DNA of 64,000 bases, from positions 1-64,000 of IMG/VR virus record IMGVR_UViG_3300032213_001637; one strand, given 5' to 3'. The first letter of the stretch is position 1. Every line of letters starts with the position of its first letter. This document shows, in pieces, positions 15,565 to 23,631 of this stretch. The DNA is from a virus. Below the pieces are notes generated by a model. That model had not been told where the DNA came from, did no database searches, and was given only the letters and a program-made list of their open reading frames with translations. The position numbers and the translations under genes were made by a program.

Positions 15565-15876
15565 CTATTTAGATTTTAACGGTTCTTTTTGTAAATCAAT
15601 TCCACTTGAGTTCATGAATTTTACCCGTAGAGTTTCGGCAAATTTATGTAAACCCGCATTGATTAAAACATTATAGGTATTATACACATGCGTTTTGGCA
15701 CCTTTACGTTCCAAACAAGCAACAATACACGGTGGCGCCGATAGTTTACCAGCGGTTTTGTATTTAAACTCTATTGCTCGAGTACACGCTTCCATAAAAG
15801 GATCATCAAAAATATCCTCTACGTCTATCGTAAAATATTCAGAGGAAAACCTCACTAAAACTTTAGTTCTTTTCAT
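15565..15876 (-). CDS. Small protein of unknown function
   Basis: A 103-residue alpha/beta protein with no recognised motif. It overlaps the 3' end of the helicase by 14 bp and abuts the HNH-like gene, so all three are probably translated from one leftward message. Confidence 0.5.
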   Translation of the reverse strand: MKRTKVLVRFSSEYFTIDVEDIFDDPFMEACTRAIEFKYKTAGKLSAPPCIVACLERKGAKTHVYNTYNVLINAGLHKFAETLRVKFMNSSGIDLQKEPLKSK

Positions 15877-17476
15877 ATTTCAAATCTCCATCGTTCAACA
15901 AATCCATATTCTTTAGTTTTTCATTTACCGAAGTACATACTTTTTCTTCAACCGTCTTTGTAACAAATACAATCTTTTGAATACTCTTACTCTTTGCACT
16001 ATCACGCCAAACACGTCCTGTAGCCTGTCTCATTTGTACCGCACTATACGATGGACTGATCAACGCCATACGTGGATGATTGCCATTTAAGTCATGTAAT
16101 GACAAACCAGCACCACCGGCAGCAATATTCACCAATATAACTCGTTGTGTATCCGCTTGAAAATCATCAATGCTTTGTTGTCGTTCATCATCAGACACGA
16201 CACCATTAACAATACATTTGGTATTGAGACGTTTTGATAACGCTGTAATAGTTTCTGTAAAGTTAACAAATACCACTACGCTCATGTTGTTTTCAAGAGC
16301 CTCCTCAACCATTTCTACAAACAATGGAACTTTTACTAATTCCACCTTTTGTCTTGCTCTCAAAATTGCAGTCAACTCGCTGGCATTATCATTCTTTTCT
16401 TTCTTCATCTTCTTTTTGAGTTTTGCCAATTCAGTTTCCATTTCGTTATAAATGGAATTGATTTTGTGTTGAGCCTCTTCTTCCATGTCATAACACTCAG
16501 CGATAATTTGACTCTCTGGAAAGTTCGGAATGGTATCTCTGGTAAGACGAGTTCCACGGTTAACAAAGATGTCTTTGTGTAGTTTCTTTAACACATCTTT
16601 ATTTCCATTGAATTGTAAACCAAATCTACCTTTAGATACACCATGTGAATACAACCACTGATAATACTGACGGTTGTTTTCAAATAATTTGATCGCCATA
16701 CCCACTGTTCGTAGTTCCAATGGATTGGTAGCGTTTGTAGCACTGCAAAACAACATTTTATAACCATCTTTAAGTGCTTTGAGACACACTTCACTATTTT
16801 TGGTGGTTGCTCCTTTCAATTTCTGACTCTCATCAAACACAATTAAGGTAGATTTAGGAATCTTCCATCTAAACTCGTCTACGTGGGTTTTACGGTTTTT
16901 AACGTAGGATGCAATCATTGAATCAGATCGACCCATACGAAGAAGTTCATAGTTGATAATACCAATTAACCGTGTCTTCATTTTAAAATGGTTAACGATA
17001 ACACGTTTCCAACTCTCCATAACCGCTTTGGGACATACAATTAAAATATCCATGTCCAATTCACGTGCAACACCACATGCTACATAGGTTTTGCCTACGC
17101 CTACATCGCTTCCATCAATACCACATCCCCATGTCTTGATTACAGAACATAGTTTGACAACGCTTTCAACTTGCCATGGACGCAATCCATTTGGATCCTT
17201 CATAACATGTGTCTTTAACACCACATCTTCTGATATCAACTTTTTAGATGCGGTTTTTGTAAATTGATCTTTGGTGGTTTTTATTTGAGTTAAAAACCAA
17301 TCTTTATCCTTTTTAACTACACCAAATCCATTTTCCTTTAACTTATAACTGTTTACCTTCCAATAAGCGAAAAACTCATTACGATACGACGTAGGTATTA
17401 ATCCTTCACGTCTCCACATCGCTTTTTCATCTGTCATTTGATAGGGTTCACCCCACTCAATATCAATGTTAACCAT
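15863..17476 (-). CDS. SF2/SNF2-like DNA helicase
   Basis: A 537-residue ATP-dependent DNA translocase. R-P-W-Q-V-E-S near 99-105 is the Q-motif-like entry, G-S-D-V-G-V-G-K-T at 122-130 is Walker A, D-E-S-Q at 215-218 is motif II, and S-A-T follows near 237. The second RecA lobe holds N-I-A-A-G-G-A-G-L-S (motif V) and Q-A-T-G-R-V-W-R (motif VI). The motif set resembles SNF2 enzymes; the job may parallel T4 UvsW in recombination-dependent replication and branch migration. Confidence 0.87.
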   Translation of the reverse strand: MVNIDIEWGEPYQMTDEKAMWRREGLIPTSYRNEFFAYWKVNSYKLKENGFGVVKKDKDWFLTQIKTTKDQFTKTASKKLISEDVVLKTHVMKDPNGLRPWQVESVVKLCSVIKTWGCGIDGSDVGVGKTYVACGVARELDMDILIVCPKAVMESWKRVIVNHFKMKTRLIGIINYELLRMGRSDSMIASYVKNRKTHVDEFRWKIPKSTLIVFDESQKLKGATTKNSEVCLKALKDGYKMLFCSATNATNPLELRTVGMAIKLFENNRQYYQWLYSHGVSKGRFGLQFNGNKDVLKKLHKDIFVNRGTRLTRDTIPNFPESQIIAECYDMEEEAQHKINSIYNEMETELAKLKKKMKKEKNDNASELTAILRARQKVELVKVPLFVEMVEEALENNMSVVVFVNFTETITALSKRLNTKCIVNGVVSDDERQQSIDDFQADTQRVILVNIAAGGAGLSLHDLNGNHPRMALISPSYSAVQMRQATGRVWRDSAKSKSIQKIVFVTKTVEEKVCTSVNEKLKNMDLLNDGDLKYEKN

Positions 17477-17479
17477 ATA

Positions 17480-17785
17480 TCAATGACCCATTTCGTTAAC
17501 ATACTTAGCGTGATGAGCAACTTCATGTATATTACAACGTACACATGAATTGTTTTTAATCACTCCAATTTCAACGCATTCAGACATTGACTCTGTAAAA
17601 GTACGTCCAATATTATCATCCATTCCATAACCCAGATCAATCAAGTTCTGCATATACTGATTGCGAGTCATCTTAAACTTATACTGTACAACACGTTCAA
17701 GTGTCGTTACAAGTTCTTGTAAAGAATTAAAAATAGCAGGTTTGTTACTAACTTGTTTGTCGATAATATAATATTGTATGTTCAT
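17480..17785 (-). CDS. Small conserved-looking phage protein
   Basis: A 101-residue protein with F-T-E-S-M-S-E and a C-V-R-C-N-I-H segment near residues 81-87 plus H-H near 91-92, possibly a metal site. No function recognised. It is 3 nt upstream of the helicase and likely its operon leader. A TTATTTATA motif precedes it. Confidence 0.5.
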   Translation of the reverse strand: MNIQYYIIDKQVSNKPAIFNSLQELVTTLERVVQYKFKMTRNQYMQNLIDLGYGMDDNIGRTFTESMSECVEIGVIKNNSCVRCNIHEVAHHAKYVNEMGH

Positions 17786-17790
17786 ATTTG

Positions 17791-17799
17791 TATAAATAA
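17791..17799 (-). promoter_or_regulatory. TTATTTATA start-proximal motif
   Basis: Minus-strand TTATTTATA ends 5 nt before the ATG at 17785; one mismatch from the consensus of the other sites. Confidence 0.4.
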
Positions 17800-17840
17800 C
17801 TATTCAAAATCAATGAACGTTATTTTAATTACACTCTATG

Positions 17841-17862
17841 TACACACTATACCCTGTGTGTA
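17841..17862. other. Intergenic hairpin
   Basis: TACACAC and GTGTGTA form a perfect 7-bp stem around an 8-nt loop in the 90-bp gap between two leftward genes. Neither strand has a strong T-run, so it is a weak terminator candidate for the lipoprotein gene at 17876, or a regulatory hairpin. Confidence 0.35.
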
Positions 17863-17875
17863 TAACAAAATCAAT

Positions 17876-18832
17876 TTACTTTATCCACTTTTGTTCTTTT
17901 AAAATATCATCAATCAAATCTTTTTCTGCACTGTCCATCTCTTTATCAAATCTCTTTAATATCTCATTTAACGGATACACTCTATCAGGGGATTCCTTTT
18001 GTTTTTCTTTTAATTCTTGAATCACATCAACAATTTTGACCAATGGTGATTTGTATTCATGTACACTATCTTTTGACGCAAAATTTGCCATTTCAAACGC
18101 TTTGGGTGTCAATCCTTTAACCAATGATAATACTGCGGATCCTAACATATTGAAAATGGAAAAAACAGCACCAGCTGCTGGATGTACTGTGGCTAATACT
18201 CTTAATATAACGAAAACCACAACAAATATGATAATAGCGGTCATTGCACTAATAAAGAATTTTTTCAATCCCCAAAAAACAGCATTAAGACCAAACATAC
18301 CGCTCATAGAATCAAGAGTAGCCTTATTTTGGTCAGCTTCTTTTGCAACCTCTTTGGCTGTATCTGTCATTTTCCAAAGTTGATCATCATATTGTGTTTT
18401 TAAATCTTCTTTTTGTCGTTGAAGTCCTACAATAATGGTATCACGTTGTGACAACAATTCATCACCCTTTTTACGTTCTTCTGATAATGCGGAATTTAAT
18501 AAGTCAACTGTGGCTTTAATACGTTTGATTTCATCCAAATGTGGTGATCCTACTATTGAAACAACTCTTTCATTGAGATTTTTTGCTGTTTGTACTTGAA
18601 TTGGCGGATTCGTTACTTGGTTCAATGTATATTGAATTCCTTGTGATAACACCGATGCTTGTACACGTTTACTCTTTTCATTCTTTACAAGTTCATCATA
18701 TGTTTCATCTACCTTTTTTTCTTGCTTTGCAACAGCATCTTGCGCCTCTGTAACTTGTTTAGAAGGTGTTATTTTTGAAGAAAAACAACCAGTCAAAACT
18801 AATAGAAAAACCAAAGTAAGTACGTATCTCAT
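17876..18832 (-). CDS. Lipoprotein with coiled coil and internal membrane segment
   Basis: A 318-residue protein. Residues 1-16 form a signal II peptide with lipobox L-T-G-C, so Cys16 should be lipidated. Residues about 25-185 are charged coiled coil. A strongly hydrophobic segment at about 195-216 (A-I-I-I-F-V-V-V-F-V-I-L) is followed by a second, weaker one near 224-245. The C-terminal 75 residues are charged. Lipid anchor plus downstream membrane helix recalls unimolecular spanins, though here the helix is central, not terminal. The start-proximal late-type motif fits a lysis or membrane-disruption role. Alternative: structural or exclusion membrane protein. Confidence 0.65.
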   Translation of the reverse strand: MRYVLTLVFLLVLTGCFSSKITPSKQVTEAQDAVAKQEKKVDETYDELVKNEKSKRVQASVLSQGIQYTLNQVTNPPIQVQTAKNLNERVVSIVGSPHLDEIKRIKATVDLLNSALSEERKKGDELLSQRDTIIVGLQRQKEDLKTQYDDQLWKMTDTAKEVAKEADQNKATLDSMSGMFGLNAVFWGLKKFFISAMTAIIIFVVVFVILRVLATVHPAAGAVFSIFNMLGSAVLSLVKGLTPKAFEMANFASKDSVHEYKSPLVKIVDVIQELKEKQKESPDRVYPLNEILKRFDKEMDSAEKDLIDDILKEQKWIK

Positions 18833-18838
18833 ATTAGC

Positions 18839-18847
18839 AATAAATAT
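18839..18847 (-). promoter_or_regulatory. ATATTTATT start-proximal motif
   Basis: Minus-strand ATATTTATT ends 6 nt before the ATG of the lipoprotein gene. Confidence 0.45.
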
Positions 18848-18867
18848 GGGGTTTTATAATTAAACAA

Positions 18868-19236
18868 TTATAAATCTCTTTCGGTTTGACCCCTAATAGT
18901 TTCAAAATACTGAATTAATCGATTTATTAAATCATCAGCCATAGGTTCAATCCAATCTTGTGTTTTAAACTCAGTAGTACTAAGTCCTTGATGTAACGAT
19001 TTCAAGTTATCATTACGAAATTCACTATCTAAAAACAATATTAAATCTTTTTTCAACTTATTTTTATCATTAATAGTAAATACTTCACGCAATTCTTCTT
19101 TGTAACTGACTCTTACTGGTGACTTACCTTTACCACCACTACCAGTTGAACTACCAGTCGGACCTTTGCCAAACCATTGTTTTAGATCTTCATCCAATTG
19201 AAGAATTTTATTTAAAAGTTTTTGTTCGTGGTCCAT
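18868..19236 (-). CDS. Unknown protein with Gly/Ser linker
   Basis: A 122-residue protein: an N-terminal acidic helix (1-22), a flexible G-P-T-G-S-S-T-G-S-G-G-K-G-K linker (25-38), then a helical domain. The layout is common in virion components. It has its own ATATTTATT motif 5 nt before the start and sits in the structural-looking block. No family recognised. Confidence 0.5.
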   Translation of the reverse strand: MDHEQKLLNKILQLDEDLKQWFGKGPTGSSTGSGGKGKSPVRVSYKEELREVFTINDKNKLKKDLILFLDSEFRNDNLKSLHQGLSTTEFKTQDWIEPMADDLINRLIQYFETIRGQTERDL

Positions 19237-19241
19237 TAATC

Positions 19242-19250
19242 AATAAATAT
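19242..19250 (-). promoter_or_regulatory. ATATTTATT start-proximal motif
   Basis: Minus-strand ATATTTATT ends 5 nt before the ATG at 19236. A plus-strand copy at 19282-19290 drives the opposite direction, making this a compact divergent pair. Confidence 0.45.
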
Positions 19251-19281
19251 ATTTTAAAACGTAGATCTACCGGTTTTTATT

Positions 19282-19290
19282 ATATTTATA
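19282..19290 (+). promoter_or_regulatory. ATATTTATA start-proximal motif
   Basis: Plus-strand ATATTTATA lies 8 nt before the ATG at 19299, the longest spacing among the ten sites. Confidence 0.45.
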
Positions 19291-19298
19291 CGTATTGT

Positions 19299-19772
19299 AT
19301 GCCACTATATCCATTAAGCATCATATTTTCACAGAGAAATGCTTCTAATACGAAGTTCGATGAAAAGTATCTGTCTGGCTCCAACATTGTATTTGGTACC
19401 GATGGATCTGGAAATTTAGCAACCATCAGCATTGGGAATATAGTTACAAGTATTAGTAGCAGTGCTAGTACTGGAAGCAATACATTTAATGGAAACCAAA
19501 TTATCAGTGGTAGTTTAGTTATAGTACCAAGTGATGTAAGTTCAAGTCTTAGTGGCAGCGGCGGTGAGATTACTGCTTCTAACGCATACTTTACTAACTC
19601 AATATCATCTCCAAGTGGATCATTTGTATCATTTCAACTGAATACAACAGCATCAGCACCAACCAATCCTACGGCTGGTGGATTGGTTGGCGAAGTGCGT
19701 TTGGATGATAATTATATTTATGTATACGTTAACAATAATTGGAAACGTATCGCAGTAAATCTTTGGGTTTAA
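19299..19772 (+). CDS. Short fibre-like structural protein
   Basis: A 157-residue protein rich in Ser, Thr, Gly and Asn with beta-repeat character: T-F-N-G-N-Q-I-I-S-G-S-L-V-I near 64-77 and A-S-N-A-Y-F-T-N-S-I repeat-like turns follow. The C terminus ends in an aromatic strand pair (Y-I-Y-V-Y-V-N-N-N-W-K-R). Such sequences occur in tail-fibre and adhesin proteins. It is the only + strand gene between 14.4 and 27.8 kb. The start at 19299 was chosen because the upstream in-frame extension runs into the promoter motif. Confidence 0.65.
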   Translation: MPLYPLSIIFSQRNASNTKFDEKYLSGSNIVFGTDGSGNLATISIGNIVTSISSSASTGSNTFNGNQIISGSLVIVPSDVSSSLSGSGGEITASNAYFTNSISSPSGSFVSFQLNTTASAPTNPTAGGLVGEVRLDDNYIYVYVNNNWKRIAVNLWV

Positions 19773-20050
19773 CCCTTTAATATCTGTTTTATTTGAGTAT
19801 TAGTAACTTCGTTGTGACTTAATACTCCCAATTTACCCTTCAACATTTGTAATGCTGCTTTAGGATTCATTCTTCCACAGTTGAATCCTAATATGCTATG
19901 TGATCTACAAAAAGATTCCAACTCGTCAATATCTGCCTGTGGAAACTCCTGAACAGGAGGAAGTGTTGTATCTTCACCTTGTTGTTTTCTACGAACCAAA
20001 CTTTGAAAGATTGGGTCGTTCATAGATGTCGAAAATTCAGGAAAGTTCAT
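19769..20050 (-). CDS. Small protein, unknown, coupled to lysozyme-like gene
   Basis: A 93-residue protein with C-R and C-G pairs near 48 and 58 and a helical C terminus. Its start overlaps the stop of the lysozyme-like gene (ATGA), so the two are translationally coupled and probably act in the same particle or step. Its stop shares TTAA with the fibre-like gene. Confidence 0.5.
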   Translation of the reverse strand: MNFPEFSTSMNDPIFQSLVRRKQQGEDTTLPPVQEFPQADIDELESFCRSHSILGFNCGRMNPKAALQMLKGKLGVLSHNEVTNTQIKQILKG

Positions 20051-22104
20051 ATCGCTTCGTTTTTTGTCTTACTAATGGAAGCGATTGACGAATCTGCTCC
20101 TTTAAGAAGTTCAGCGTTACGTTTCATACGAACAAATACACCACTACCTTTACCTTCGCTTGAACGATACTCATCATCATCCAAATAAACTTTTGCAACT
20201 TGATTCCAATCTGGATTTGGAGAATTAACCAACTTATCAGTTGTTGGATGTTTTTCACCTCTGAAAATACTATCAACCAACATTGTCTGTACCAACGCTG
20301 GAAACTTATTGAAGTTTTTATACTTCTTTTTTGCAATTTCTACTTTTTCTTCATAATCGTATTTAAACAACATAGAAATTTGATCGTTTGATAATAATAC
20401 TTCGGAGAAAGTTTGTGCCGTTGCAGGACCACCTTCCACATATCTTATCAACTGTTCATTTGTTTTTGGATTGTCATTAGGCATTGATGCAATACGACGT
20501 ATATTGTTTCGACTCCCAGCACTTCCATCCAAATGATGCCCCCCGCCAATATGTGGTTTATCTCCAATTAAATAATAGTTTCTAACAGCACCTTCATTCT
20601 TCAATGTATATTTTTGTGATGGAGTTGATGTTTTAATTTCATCAACATTAACATAGATTTTACTACCTTGTTTTTTGATAGCTGTCACTGGCGATTTTCC
20701 TTTTGTTGCAGCATCTACATTAGGGGTACCAAACGCAGCCGCAGCTGCTAATGCAACTGTAGATAACGTTTTTGCTCCCCATGATTCGTTCATAATCTCG
20801 TCAATTCGTATTATACCACGATCATCTGAAACTAAAAGAATATTCTTTTCTTTAATAAACTCACGTATTGTGTTTTTTGTTTTTGGAGTCACTGGTGGTG
20901 TGCCAGTACTTTTATTTCCATCTACATAAAATCCATAACTTTTATCTTCACCTGAGTTTTGTAAATAGATGGTACTATCATTTGGAAGATATTTCAAACG
21001 TACATAACCCTTTCTAAATGCAGATGTATATGGTTCCTTTTCATTAAATCCCATTATCTTATCACTATTATCTTTTACCCACTGTTTGTGATCTCTAACC
21101 ATAATAAGGTCACCACTTGGTGAAATCCAATATGCAATTTCTAAAATGACAGGACGTGAAGCGTTTCTTAACCGTTGTTGTTGATTTCTTTTATAAAATT
21201 GTGGGTCACTGGGTAAATCATTTTCGGTGATGTTATGAAGTGTCATTCCAGTAACTTGATGTATCAAATCTTTAACACACTCAACGTTTTTATCAGCCAA
21301 ACAGTCATCCATTTGTTGACGTTGTTCATCTGACGCTTTTCCATAAAACATCATCAATTCATGAAATCCAACCATGCCTCGATAATCCTCTTCGTTAATG
21401 TTTTCATCAAACTTACGTCCATCTGAACCGAAATGATCCAAGTGATGATAAACATCATCCAAATATTCACCTGCTAAATTCAATTTGGCTTTAACCCAAT
21501 CTTCCAATTTAGTCTCAGGTTTCAACATAGATTGAAGTTCTTTGGCATCATTGTTGATTTGTTTCAACGCACCCATAGCCATATTACTATTGCCAATATC
21601 TTCAATCAACTCTGCAACTAGATTTTTCAGTACCTCATTGTACAGTTCAACTTCACTCACAGAACTACTCTTGGTACGTTTTCCGGCCTGTCTAGCTCTA
21701 CGACCTGCACAATGTGCTCGTTGACTAAATCCTTTGGGATTTGAACAATCAATGCCCTGTTTGTATTTTCTACTCCACTTTTCGTTGATTTGATCTTCTG
21801 GTGTTCCCGCATCTTTTTCGTCACGATAAAACTTCAAATAATCACGAACTGTGGCAACATAATCACATGCGTGATTGAGCTTTGCTTCCACCCAATCCTC
21901 AAGATCTTCAGATGGATTGAACATCTTCTGTAAATCTTCACTGTACTTGATAAGTTTGGTTACATCGCTCATAGCCATTTCAGCGTTTTCTAACTTAACC
22001 ATCAATTTATCGGGATGTGGATTGTCATGATTAATAGGATGATCACTGTCACCCAATCCAGTTGACATACTTTTTTTCCATTGATCTTTTGTAAGTTCGT
22101 TCAT
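20047..22104 (-). CDS. Multidomain virion-type protein with lysozyme-like C terminus
   Basis: A 685-residue protein. Residues about 40-93 and 173-225 are two copies of a helical repeat, each with L-E-D-W-V-x-A-K-L-N, known to me from uncharacterised marine-phage proteins. Between them lies a basic I-D-C-S-N-P-K-G-F-S-Q-R-A-H-C-A-G motif (118-134). Residues about 318-395 hold an E-I-A-Y-W-I-S-P-S-G module. Residues about 500-665 resemble T4/pesticin-type lysozymes: E-G (504-505) as catalytic-Glu candidate, I-G-G-G-H (519-523), F-P-A-L-V-Q (601-606), and R-M-K-R-N-A-E. Histidine 518 occupies the place of T4 lysozyme Thr26. It could cut peptidoglycan during entry. Confidence 0.7.
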   Translation of the reverse strand: MNELTKDQWKKSMSTGLGDSDHPINHDNPHPDKLMVKLENAEMAMSDVTKLIKYSEDLQKMFNPSEDLEDWVEAKLNHACDYVATVRDYLKFYRDEKDAGTPEDQINEKWSRKYKQGIDCSNPKGFSQRAHCAGRRARQAGKRTKSSSVSEVELYNEVLKNLVAELIEDIGNSNMAMGALKQINNDAKELQSMLKPETKLEDWVKAKLNLAGEYLDDVYHHLDHFGSDGRKFDENINEEDYRGMVGFHELMMFYGKASDEQRQQMDDCLADKNVECVKDLIHQVTGMTLHNITENDLPSDPQFYKRNQQQRLRNASRPVILEIAYWISPSGDLIMVRDHKQWVKDNSDKIMGFNEKEPYTSAFRKGYVRLKYLPNDSTIYLQNSGEDKSYGFYVDGNKSTGTPPVTPKTKNTIREFIKEKNILLVSDDRGIIRIDEIMNESWGAKTLSTVALAAAAAFGTPNVDAATKGKSPVTAIKKQGSKIYVNVDEIKTSTPSQKYTLKNEGAVRNYYLIGDKPHIGGGHHLDGSAGSRNNIRRIASMPNDNPKTNEQLIRYVEGGPATAQTFSEVLLSNDQISMLFKYDYEEKVEIAKKKYKNFNKFPALVQTMLVDSIFRGEKHPTTDKLVNSPNPDWNQVAKVYLDDDEYRSSEGKGSGVFVRMKRNAELLKGADSSIASISKTKNEAI

Positions 22105-22108
22105 AATT

Positions 22109-22117
22109 TATAAATAT
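22109..22117 (-). promoter_or_regulatory. ATATTTATA start-proximal motif
   Basis: Minus-strand ATATTTATA ends 4 nt before the ATG of the lysozyme-like gene. Confidence 0.5.
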
Positions 22118-22123
22118 ACAGAA

Positions 22124-22552
22124 TCAATCTAATGATCCTTCTAGTATTCGTTTTTTTATATTGGTGGTACTGATACCTTTTGTATACGATAAATAAACCA
22201 ACACAATATCTTGTTCATCTAACCAGTCTTGTGTAAAATTCATTTGAGCAAAATAATCTTTTTTTGCCCAATCATCTCCAATTGCAACAATGTTAGGATG
22301 AACGGATAATATTGAAGGTTTACTATCTTCTCCACCAATATTAGGAATCACTTCGTCAACATATCTAACACCCTCTAAAGAACGTTTTCGTTCATCATAT
22401 GTCATTATAGGGTATTTGTTTTTATATTTAAAAATGAATTCATCCGTATTTAGAGAAACGATGACTCTATCTGAAATTTTTGAACACTGTTTCAAAAAGT
22501 TCATATGACCATAGTGTAATAAGTCAAACGTACCGCCGGTATACAGTATCAT
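22124..22552 (-). CDS. Glycerol-3-phosphate cytidylyltransferase-like enzyme
   Basis: A 142-residue cytidylyltransferase-fold enzyme close to TagD/HldE-C in size. G-G-T-F-D-L-L-H-Y-G-H near residues 6-16 contains the H-x-G-H CTP-binding motif. The R-x-x-S-L (R-K-R-S-L-E-G-V-R) segment near 55-63 and I-S-T-T-N-I-K-K-R-I near 126-135 match the family's C-terminal nucleotide-binding motif. It joins NTP to a phosphorylated small molecule such as glycerol phosphate or a sugar phosphate. It overlaps the NTase gene by 4 bp at the end of the ArdC operon, oddly far from the glycan cluster. Confidence 0.85.
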   Translation of the reverse strand: MILYTGGTFDLLHYGHMNFLKQCSKISDRVIVSLNTDEFIFKYKNKYPIMTYDERKRSLEGVRYVDEVIPNIGGEDSKPSILSVHPNIVAIGDDWAKKDYFAQMNFTQDWLDEQDIVLVYLSYTKGISTTNIKKRILEGSLD

Positions 22553-23631
22553 AACGTGGATATATAGTTTTTAACAAAATCAATCACTTCTTCTTCTGGA
22601 GTTGTGTCTAGATTATCACCATACTGTTTGTTCAAAACGTTTTTAATATCGCCTATAACCTTACCAGGCTTCAAATTGAACGTATTCATGATCCATTCAC
22701 CAGTATACTTTTCAGTACTAACTATGTCAGCGTCTAACTTTTGTTTTTCTTGTTCTACTTTGTCATACAAAGATGGAAACAATGACTTAAAGAAAAAGTC
22801 ATTGTCACCCACATTACGACGTTGACCACTCTGTAACAATTGATCACTTATATACTGTGCGGATTGACGTTCACTACGCATCTTTCTACGATCACCACGA
22901 TTTAATTCTCCACTCAATTGACGAACGTCAAACAATGGAGAAGTTTTGATATACTCAACGATGTCATCTTCGCTCTTAATATTGGAGAAATTGGTATCTA
23001 CATTACGAAAACCAAGAATCTTTTGAGCGTCACGAAGGTTTTTAGTGATAAAAATAGATCTATTTTGACCTTTCTTATCAACAAAGATCTTAAAGAAACC
23101 GTCACTACCATACTTAAATCCGAGTTTTCTAGATATAACGCCAACAATACCTGAAAAGTCGTTGTATGCTAGATAATCTTGTTTGTTACGTGCATCTTCT
23201 TCATCTTTTGCTATAATAAAGTCGATGTGTACTTGTTTATCTAATTTATCCGGACGATACAAAATAGAAAATATGTTACCATTGGTAGTTGCGTACATTT
23301 GTTTTGGTTGATATACGTTACCATTTGATGTTACTATCACAGTTGGTTCGGTGTTTCTGACAATGTTTGAACCAATTATATTTGTTACAATATCTTTTGT
23401 AGATTGTCCAGATGGTGGTACAACCACAATATCAATATCGCCATGATCTTGACGACTTGACAACTTGGTTGTGTTATTGAAGCTAGAAAACTTCTTGGCG
23501 AGTTTCTTTTTCAACTCACCAAATACGCCATGCATTTCTTCGGTTGTTACTCTGTTAGATAAAGATCCAAAGAGTTTTTTAACATTTTCCTCCGAAAGAA
23601 TTTTTCTTGCTATGTCCGATAGTTTGATCAT
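22549..23631 (-). CDS. CCA-adding-like nucleotidyltransferase
   Basis: A 360-residue protein. Residues 1-15 form an I-A-R-K-I-L-S-E leader similar to that at 58-300, with a fitting L-S-E cleavage tripeptide. H-G-D-I-D-I-V-V-V-P near 63-72 is the paired-Asp active site of polymerase-beta nucleotidyltransferases, and H-I-D-F-I-I-A near 134-140 supplies the third Asp. The C terminus (K-P-G-K-V-I-G-D-I-K-N-V-L then T-P-E-E-E) resembles the head/tail of CCA-adding enzymes. It may act on RNA 3' ends. Coupled by overlap to both neighbours. Confidence 0.72.
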   Translation of the reverse strand: MIKLSDIARKILSEENVKKLFGSLSNRVTTEEMHGVFGELKKKLAKKFSSFNNTTKLSSRQDHGDIDIVVVPPSGQSTKDIVTNIIGSNIVRNTEPTVIVTSNGNVYQPKQMYATTNGNIFSILYRPDKLDKQVHIDFIIAKDEEDARNKQDYLAYNDFSGIVGVISRKLGFKYGSDGFFKIFVDKKGQNRSIFITKNLRDAQKILGFRNVDTNFSNIKSEDDIVEYIKTSPLFDVRQLSGELNRGDRRKMRSERQSAQYISDQLLQSGQRRNVGDNDFFFKSLFPSLYDKVEQEKQKLDADIVSTEKYTGEWIMNTFNLKPGKVIGDIKNVLNKQYGDNLDTTPEEEVIDFVKNYISTL

